DNA of 64,000 nt from an uncultured Blautia sp. (GTDB taxonomy: Bacteria; Bacillota; Clostridia; Lachnospirales; Lachnospiraceae): NCBI GenBank assembly GCA_900543715.1, contig UQSX01000006.1, forward strand, positions 1 to 64,000, in the 5' to 3' direction. A program made the position numbers and the translations under genes. Each line of letters opens with the position of its first letter. The first letter of the stretch is position 1. The notes beneath the pieces are model-generated. The model was not told the origin of the DNA, made no database searches, and saw only the letters and a program-made list of their open reading frames with translations. This document shows positions 58,362 through 64,000 of this stretch, piece by piece.

Positions 58362-60590
58362 TTGGATAAACAGGAATCAAAGAAAAGAAAATTAACAAAG
58401 AAAATGAAACGAAAGCTGGCGGGGGTATTTGCAGTGACTCTGCTGGCTTTCGCCGGTTTATTGACCGGAATCACCATAATTAGCGCCAGAGAGGGAAACC
58501 GTTATACTCAGCAGGTCCTTTCCCAGTCTCAGCAGCAGTATACCAATACCACGATACCCTTCCGGAGGGGAACCATCACAGACCGGAACGGTACAGTACT
58601 GGCAAACAGTGTAAAGGTATATAACCTGATCCTGGACTGCCAGGCGGTAAATTATAACGAGGATTACCGGGAGCCTACTATCGCGGCTCTGGAAGAATAT
58701 TTTAATATTGACAGGGAAACCATAGAAGGTCTTCTGGACAATGAAGAGACGAAGACCAGCCAGTATCAGATCCTGGAGACAGAGGTTTCCATGGAGGACA
58801 AGAATGCCTTTGAAGAGGCCAATGTGCTTCCTGATGATGAGACGGAGAGAGAGGCCTTGTCAGAGGCGGAACAAGAAAGACGGAGTAATGTCCAGGGGAT
58901 TTATTTCGAAGACGATTATGAGAGAGTCTATCCCTTGGAAGACCTGGCCTGCGATGTGATCGGGTTTACCGATACGGGAAATACCGCGGACTGGGGACTG
59001 GAAGGCTATTACAACAGTACCCTGAACGGCACCAACGGCAGAAAGTTCGGATATCTCAGTGAAGACACCGATCAGGCCCAGACCATTGTGGAGGCGGTAG
59101 ACGGAAAGAACCTTACTACCACTCTGGATGCCACCATACAGGGAATCGTAGAAAAATATATAGAAGCTTTCAATACAGCGCTGTCTGCAGGCCCTAATAA
59201 TGTAGAGGGAGAGCAGAAAAAAGGTGCAGAGAATATCGGAGTCATTATTGAAGACCCTAATACCGGAGAAATTCTGGCGATGGCAAGTTCAGGAGGATAT
59301 GATCTGAATGATCCCAGAGACTTATCTGGAATTTATACAGAGGAAAAGATTGAATCGATGAATGACGAGGAGACAAAAGAAGCCCTTTTTGCCATGTGGA
59401 GAAATTTCTGTATCAGCGAAGACTATGAGCCGGGATCTGTAGTAAAGCCTATTGTGGTGGCCAGCGCTTTAGAATCAGGGGCGATTACGGAAAACGACCG
59501 GTTTTACTGTGACGGCGGGCAGCAGATCGGAGAACACTTTGTAAGATGTGCCGTTTATCCAAATGCCCATGGCTCCCAAAGCCTGGGAGAAGTTATCCAG
59601 AATTCCTGTAATGATGGTATGATGGCTATTGGAAGAAGAATGGGAGCTGCAGAATTTCTTAAATATCAGAGTAAATTCAATTTCGGTACCAGAACCGGTA
59701 TCGATCTTCCCGGTGAAGGAACGGGTATTCTGTTCTCTGAGGAGAATATGTATGAAATGGAGCTGTCTACCTCTGCTTTCGGACAGGGCTTTACCTGTAC
59801 TATGATCCAGGAGATCGCTGCTATGGCGGCAGCCATAAACGGAGGAACTTACTACCAGCCCCATCTGGTAAAAGAGATTACAGACCAGGATGGAAAGGTG
59901 CTGCGGAATATCACGCCTACTGTGATGAAAGAGCCTATTTCAGAAGATGTATCCGCAGACATTCGGGAATACATGAGCCTGAGTGTAGAAAGCGGAACCG
60001 GCCAGTCCGCCAAGGTCCAGGGATATTCCATGGGAGGAAAGACAGGAACTGCGGAGAAACTGGCAGATGATACAGAGGACAATTATCTGGTATCCTTCAT
60101 CGGATTTGCCCCTCTTGAACAGCCGGAAATGCTGATCTATGTAGTCGTGGATACGCCCAATGTTAAAAATCAGGCCTCCAGCAGTTATGCCCAGTATCTG
60201 ACCCAGGCGATCATGTCAGAGGTACTGCCTTACATGAATATTCCTCAGGATGAAGAAACTACAGAGGAAACTACTTTGTGGGAGGGATTCTACGGAGTAC
60301 CGAAGTTGACCGATATTATTGAGGATGGTGTATCTAATCCTTACGGAACAGTCCTTAACCAGGGATATGGAGACGGAGATCCTCAGGAGACTGTGCTAAA
60401 CGACGAATATTCAGATGGTATAACAAATGAGGAGGCGGGGATCGATGAGGAGGATCCTTCCTATCAGGAGGATGCCTATGATACAGAAGAATTAGAAGAT
60501 TTCGGACAGGAAAACAGTACGGAAGAAAGTACGGAGACAGAAACCGAAAATACGGAAAATGACAGTGGAGATACCGCTGACGAACAATGA
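58362..60590 (+). CDS. Class B penicillin-binding protein 2 (FtsI/PBP2B-like) with acidic tail
   Basis: A 742-residue transpeptidase for septal peptidoglycan. It has a basic cytoplasmic start, one span (about 18-40), a dimerisation/pedestal domain (RRGTITDRNGTVLANSVKVY), and the catalytic domain with SVVK (in YEPGSVVKPIVV), SCN (in IQNSCNDGMMA) and KTGT (in MGGKTGTAEKL). The last 100 residues are a very acidic, threonine-rich tail rather than PASTA repeats. The start is TTG 58362 with AGGTGGA upstream. A perfect hairpin terminator follows the stop. Confidence 0.92.
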   Translation: MDKQESKKRKLTKKMKRKLAGVFAVTLLAFAGLLTGITIISAREGNRYTQQVLSQSQQQYTNTTIPFRRGTITDRNGTVLANSVKVYNLILDCQAVNYNEDYREPTIAALEEYFNIDRETIEGLLDNEETKTSQYQILETEVSMEDKNAFEEANVLPDDETEREALSEAEQERRSNVQGIYFEDDYERVYPLEDLACDVIGFTDTGNTADWGLEGYYNSTLNGTNGRKFGYLSEDTDQAQTIVEAVDGKNLTTTLDATIQGIVEKYIEAFNTALSAGPNNVEGEQKKGAENIGVIIEDPNTGEILAMASSGGYDLNDPRDLSGIYTEEKIESMNDEETKEALFAMWRNFCISEDYEPGSVVKPIVVASALESGAITENDRFYCDGGQQIGEHFVRCAVYPNAHGSQSLGEVIQNSCNDGMMAIGRRMGAAEFLKYQSKFNFGTRTGIDLPGEGTGILFSEENMYEMELSTSAFGQGFTCTMIQEIAAMAAAINGGTYYQPHLVKEITDQDGKVLRNITPTVMKEPISEDVSADIREYMSLSVESGTGQSAKVQGYSMGGKTGTAEKLADDTEDNYLVSFIGFAPLEQPEMLIYVVVDTPNVKNQASSSYAQYLTQAIMSEVLPYMNIPQDEETTEETTLWEGFYGVPKLTDIIEDGVSNPYGTVLNQGYGDGDPQETVLNDEYSDGITNEEAGIDEEDPSYQEDAYDTEELEDFGQENSTEESTETETENTENDSGDTADEQ

Positions 60591-60591
60591 G

Positions 60592-60649
60592 AAGGCTGAC
60601 AGACTTACAGCAGAAAATTCAGTAAGTCTGTCAGCCTTTCATATTTTTT
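60592..60649 (+). terminator. Strong terminator between the two PBP genes
   Basis: AAGGCTGACAGACTTAC, a 13-base loop and its perfect 17-bp complement are followed by TCATATTTTTT. A TATAAT at 60663-60668 may serve a new promoter, though I see no matching -35. Confidence 0.9.
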
Positions 60650-60701
60650 GCAGGAAACTGCATATAATAGCAGAGACAGACAGCAGGAGAGCAGCTCCAT
60701 T

Positions 60702-62426
60702 ATGAAGAAAAACAGGACCTATCACAAAAAAAAGACCGTGATCGTCTTTCTGGTCTTTGCATGTATGCTCTTGGGACTTATGGGCAGAATGTTTTATCTC
60801 ATGGTGATCCGGTCGGACTATTATTCACAGAAGGCACAGGAACTCCATGAAAGGGAGAGGGATATTAAGGCGGCCAGAGGCAAGATTTTAGACTGTAACG
60901 GTGAGGTTCTGGCAGATAATAAGGCAGTCTGCACAATTTCCGTGATCCACAGCCAGATCACAGAGCCGGAAAAGGTGATCGCCATGCTGGCAGAAGAGCT
61001 GGGTATTTCGGAAGAGACTGCCAGGACGCGGGTGGAAACAGTTTCCTCCATTGAACGGGTGAAGACCAACGTAGAGAAAACAGTGGGAGATAAGATCCGC
61101 AGCTATGGACTGGATGGAGTGAAAGTAGATGAAGATTATAAAAGAGATTATCCTTATAATGAACTGGCTTCAAAGGTGCTGGGCTTTACCGGAGGAGACA
61201 ATCAGGGAATCGTGGGACTGGAAGTAATGTATGAAGATGTGCTTAAGGGGATAGATGGAAAGATCCTGACAACCACAGACGCCAGGGGCGTAGAACTTTC
61301 AGAACTGGGAGAAAGCCGGGTAGAGCCGGTGGAGGGGTATAATCTTCAGACCAGCCTGGATAAAAATATTCAGATGTACGCCCAGCAGGCGGCGTTGAAG
61401 GTAATGGAAGAAAAAGAGGCCCAGGGCGTCTCTATTCTTCTTATGAACCCGCAGAACGGGGAAATCTATGCCAATGTAAACGTGCCGGAGTATGATCTCA
61501 ATGATCCATTTACCCTGAATACCGGCGGGGACTCTTCTCAGATGACGGAGAAAGAATATCAGGACGCCTGTAATCAGATGTGGAGAAATCCCACCATTAA
61601 TGATACTTATGAGCCAGGCTCTACTTTTAAGATCATTACCATGGCTGCAGGGCTGTCCCAGGGAGTGGTAGATCTGGATGACCAGTTTGCCTGTCCCGGC
61701 TATAAGATCGTGGAGGACAGAAGGATCCACTGCCATAAGAGAACAGGCCATGGTGCGGAGAATTTTGTTCAGGGAGCCATGAACTCCTGCAATCCGGTAT
61801 TTATTGAGGTGGGACTTCGCCTGGGAGCAGAAACATACTATGATTATTTTCAGAAATTCGGACTGATGGAGAAAACCGGTATCGACCTTCCGGGAGAGGC
61901 GGGAACCATTATGCATAAAAAAGAAGATATTGGCCAGGTAGAGCTGGCGACCATTTCTTTCGGCCAGTCTTTCCAGATCACTCCGGTGCAGCTTGCCACA
62001 ACGGTCAGTTCTATTGTCAATGGGGGCAAAAGGGTAACCCCCCATTTTGGTGTGCGGGTTACCGATGATCAGGGTAATCTGATAGAGGAGCTGTCTTATG
62101 AAACCCGGGATGGGATCGTTTCTTCTCAGATATCTGAGGAGGTGCGGTACATTCTGGAGAAAGTAGTGTCTGAAGGTTCCGGAAGAAATGCCGCTATAGA
62201 AGGAAGGACCATAGGAGGAAAAACAGCTACCTCCCAGACTCTGCCAAGAAGTGAAAACCGGTATATCTCCTCATTTCTGGGATTTACTCCGGCTGAGAAT
62301 CCCAGGGTACTGGGAATCGTGGTGATCTATGATCCCCAAGGGGTCTATTACGGAGGAACCATAGCGGCTCCGGTGATGAAAGATATCTATGAAAACATCC
62401 TGCCCTATATGGGGATTGAAGGCTGA
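60702..62426 (+). CDS. Class B penicillin-binding protein (SpoVD/PBP2-like) with KTA in place of KTG
   Basis: The 574-residue protein has a basic start, one span (about 10-31), a pedestal region (ERERDIKAARGKILDCNGEV) and a transpeptidase domain with STFK (in YEPGSTFKIITM) and SCN (in AMNSCNPVFIE). The third motif reads GGKTATSQT, that is KTA rather than KTG. SpoVD-type proteins make spore cortex or septal wall. I chose ATG 60702 because the basic-then-hydrophobic start follows it; the ribosome site (AGGAG, about 13 bases away) is distant. An in-frame TTG at 60648 abuts the terminator and is unlikely. Confidence 0.9.
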   Translation: MKKNRTYHKKKTVIVFLVFACMLLGLMGRMFYLMVIRSDYYSQKAQELHERERDIKAARGKILDCNGEVLADNKAVCTISVIHSQITEPEKVIAMLAEELGISEETARTRVETVSSIERVKTNVEKTVGDKIRSYGLDGVKVDEDYKRDYPYNELASKVLGFTGGDNQGIVGLEVMYEDVLKGIDGKILTTTDARGVELSELGESRVEPVEGYNLQTSLDKNIQMYAQQAALKVMEEKEAQGVSILLMNPQNGEIYANVNVPEYDLNDPFTLNTGGDSSQMTEKEYQDACNQMWRNPTINDTYEPGSTFKIITMAAGLSQGVVDLDDQFACPGYKIVEDRRIHCHKRTGHGAENFVQGAMNSCNPVFIEVGLRLGAETYYDYFQKFGLMEKTGIDLPGEAGTIMHKKEDIGQVELATISFGQSFQITPVQLATTVSSIVNGGKRVTPHFGVRVTDDQGNLIEELSYETRDGIVSSQISEEVRYILEKVVSEGSGRNAAIEGRTIGGKTATSQTLPRSENRYISSFLGFTPAENPRVLGIVVIYDPQGVYYGGTIAAPVMKDIYENILPYMGIEG

Positions 62427-62516
62427 GGAGAAGACTTGAGGGAGCCCAGTCTTGAAAAACAGGAGAAAAAGCATTATACTAGGAAGAGCAAAAAATACAT
62501 ATAAATGAGGTGTACT

Positions 62517-63476
62517 ATGGCAGATTTTAAAATGGTTTTACCGGTGCTGCTGGCCTTTGTCATCAGCGTGATCTTAGGGCCTATCATCATTCCCTATTTA
62601 AGAAAGCTGAAGATGGGGCAGACAGAGCGGACAGAGGGTGTACAGTCCCACTTAAAGAAAGCAGGAACTCCCACTATGGGGGGAATTATCTTCCTGCTTT
62701 CTACAGTGGTAACTTCCATCTTTTTTGTTAAGGATTATCCGAAGATCATTCCGGTGCTTTTCCTGACACTGGGATTTGGGGTCATAGGATTTCTGGATGA
62801 CTATCTGAAGGTGGTCCTGAAGCGTTCTGACGGTCTGATGCCGGGGCAGAAGATGGCCTGCCAGATTGTAGTGACAGCCATATTTGCATTTTATCTGGTA
62901 AACTTTACCGATGTGTCTCTGGCAATGAGGATTCCGTTCTTTCCCCAGTATGAGCTGAATTTGGGGATCTTTGCTGTGCCTGTGCTGTTTATTGCGGTCA
63001 TCGGTACAGTTAACGGTGTAAACTTTACCGACGGTCTTGACGGACTGGCTTCCTCTGTGACGATCATGGTAGCAACGTTCTTTTCTGTAGTGGCTATTGG
63101 GACAAACAGTGGTATAGAGCCCATTACCTGTGCGGTAGTAGGCGCTTTGATGGGATTCCTGCTGTTTAACGTATATCCGGCGAAGATCTTCATGGGAGAT
63201 ACAGGATCCCTGGCTCTGGGAGGCTTTGTGGCAGGTACGGCGTATATGCTGCAGATGCCGCTGTTCATACTGATCGTAGGACTGGTCTATGTGGTGGAAG
63301 TCCTGTCTGTTATGATCCAGGTAACCTACTTTAAGGCTACCCATGGAAAAAGATTTTTCAAGATGGCGCCTATCCATCATCATTTCGAGCTGTGCGGCTG
63401 GTCAGAGACAAGGATCGTTACGGTGTTTTCTGTAATAACGGCAATCTTGTGTCTGATAGCGCTTATGGGAGTGTAG
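62517..63476 (+). CDS. mraY: Phospho-MurNAc-pentapeptide transferase
   Basis: The 319-residue membrane enzyme makes lipid I from UDP-MurNAc-pentapeptide and undecaprenyl phosphate. It has about ten spans and the motifs KAGTPTMGG, GFLDDYLKV (catalytic Asp pair), NFTDGLDGLA, FMGDTGSLALGG and MAPIHHHFELCGWSE. I chose ATG 62517, six bases after GAGGTG; an in-frame ATG at 62505 contains that site. murD follows after 21 bases. Confidence 0.96.
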   Translation: MADFKMVLPVLLAFVISVILGPIIIPYLRKLKMGQTERTEGVQSHLKKAGTPTMGGIIFLLSTVVTSIFFVKDYPKIIPVLFLTLGFGVIGFLDDYLKVVLKRSDGLMPGQKMACQIVVTAIFAFYLVNFTDVSLAMRIPFFPQYELNLGIFAVPVLFIAVIGTVNGVNFTDGLDGLASSVTIMVATFFSVVAIGTNSGIEPITCAVVGALMGFLLFNVYPAKIFMGDTGSLALGGFVAGTAYMLQMPLFILIVGLVYVVEVLSVMIQVTYFKATHGKRFFKMAPIHHHFELCGWSETRIVTVFSVITAILCLIALMGV

Positions 63477-63497
63477 GGAAGATAAGGAGAAAATATC

Positions 63498-64000
63498 ATG
63501 AATTTACAGAGAGATGACTTAAAAGGGAAAAAGGTCCTGGTCTTTGGCTCCGGAATCAGCGGCGTGGGGGCAGTGAAGCTTCTGGCCCAGGCAGGAGCTC
63601 AGATTATTTTATATGATGGGAATGAAAATTTAAAGGAAGAGGATATCCGGAAGAAGCTGCCAAAGGACTGCTCCTGTGAGATCCTTCTGGGAGAGCTTCC
63701 AGACTCTGTGATAGAAAGCCTGGATCTGGCTGTGATGAGTCCGGGAGTTCCTCAGGACATTCCTCCTGTGAAACGGATAAAAGAGAAGCAGGTAAGGATC
63801 TGGGGAGAAGTGGAGCTGGCTTATCAAATGGGAAAAGGCAGAGTCCTGGCCATTACAGGAACCAACGGAAAGACTACCACTACGGCACTTCTGGGAGAGA
63901 TCATGAAGGCCTGCAGTGATTCTGTCTTTGTGGTAGGCAACATCGGCAATGCCTATACAGCCGCCGCCCTGGACACCAGAGAAGACAGCTATGTGGTGGC
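63498..64000 (+). CDS. murD: UDP-MurNAc-alanine D-glutamate ligase, N-terminal part (cut by window end)
   Basis: One hundred and sixty-seven residues are visible. The Rossmann-like UDP-binding domain begins with KKVLVFGSGISGVGAVKLL and has LAVMSPGVPQDIPPV. The Mur ligase P-loop is AITGTNGKTTTTALLGEI, followed by VVGNIGNAYT. This combination and the position after mraY identify MurD. ATG 63498 has AAGGAGAAAA upstream. Confidence 0.95.
   Translation, partial: MNLQRDDLKGKKVLVFGSGISGVGAVKLLAQAGAQIILYDGNENLKEEDIRKKLPKDCSCEILLGELPDSVIESLDLAVMSPGVPQDIPPVKRIKEKQVRIWGEVELAYQMGKGRVLAITGTNGKTTTTALLGEIMKACSDSVFVVGNIGNAYTAAALDTREDSYVV

Overview
The window is a chromosomal segment of a Firmicute, most likely a gut member of the Lachnospiraceae (Blautia/Ruminococcus-like). 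This is inferred from the moderate GC, strong AGGAGG-type ribosome sites, a spo0E-like gene, a PASTA kinase/phosphatase pair behind rlmN, a meso-DAP-type MurE and a Gram-positive dcw cluster. I ran no database search; all family names come from reading motifs. No rRNA, tRNA or CRISPR array was recognised.

Layout. 1-102 holds the 5' end of a minus-strand LysR regulator. 390-4157 is a large single-chain purL. 4198-5616 is a graveyard: a RelB/DinJ-type antitoxin tail, the first codons of a YafQ-like toxin, a LysR gene without its N-terminus and a UroD-family methyltransferase without its N-terminus, joined at deletion scars. 5707-7563 is an OLD-type ATPase/TOPRIM nuclease, followed by a small membrane protein/XRE pair with twin operators. 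8303-13455 is a complete LnrJKLMN-like module (NarL-type two-component system plus ABC-2 exporter). 13479-16250 is a MATE exporter plus an HTH-aminotransferase fusion with a phased repeat operator. 16495-19614 is a HelD-type helicase fused to the N-terminal beta-sandwich of a GH31 glycosidase, ending inside a perfect 19-bp inverted repeat. 19690-21293 is an OmpR-type two-component system with no evident target.

21223-30485 is the most unusual part. It is a seven-gene minus-strand operon encoding two TIR-TM-sensor proteins, two proteins with RyR domains (one on a membrane-anchored RCK/TrkA-like scaffold), an M48 protease with a zinc ribbon, a zinc-ribbon membrane protein and a small acidic protein. 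Its promoter is followed by a strong intrinsic-terminator hairpin and a 22-codon leader ORF. I regard it as a candidate undescribed immune or stress-signalling system.

30963-40728 couples a BceAB/FtsX-like ABC transporter and two-component system to a CsbB-YfhO-GtrA-type envelope glycosylation set. 40842-55862 is housekeeping: dus, murE, priA, def, fmt, rsmB, rlmN, prpC, prkC, rsgA, rpe, thiN, ychF. 55983-64000 is a spo0E-like gene and the dcw cluster (mraZ, rsmH, ftsL, two class B PBPs, mraY, murD), cut by the window end.
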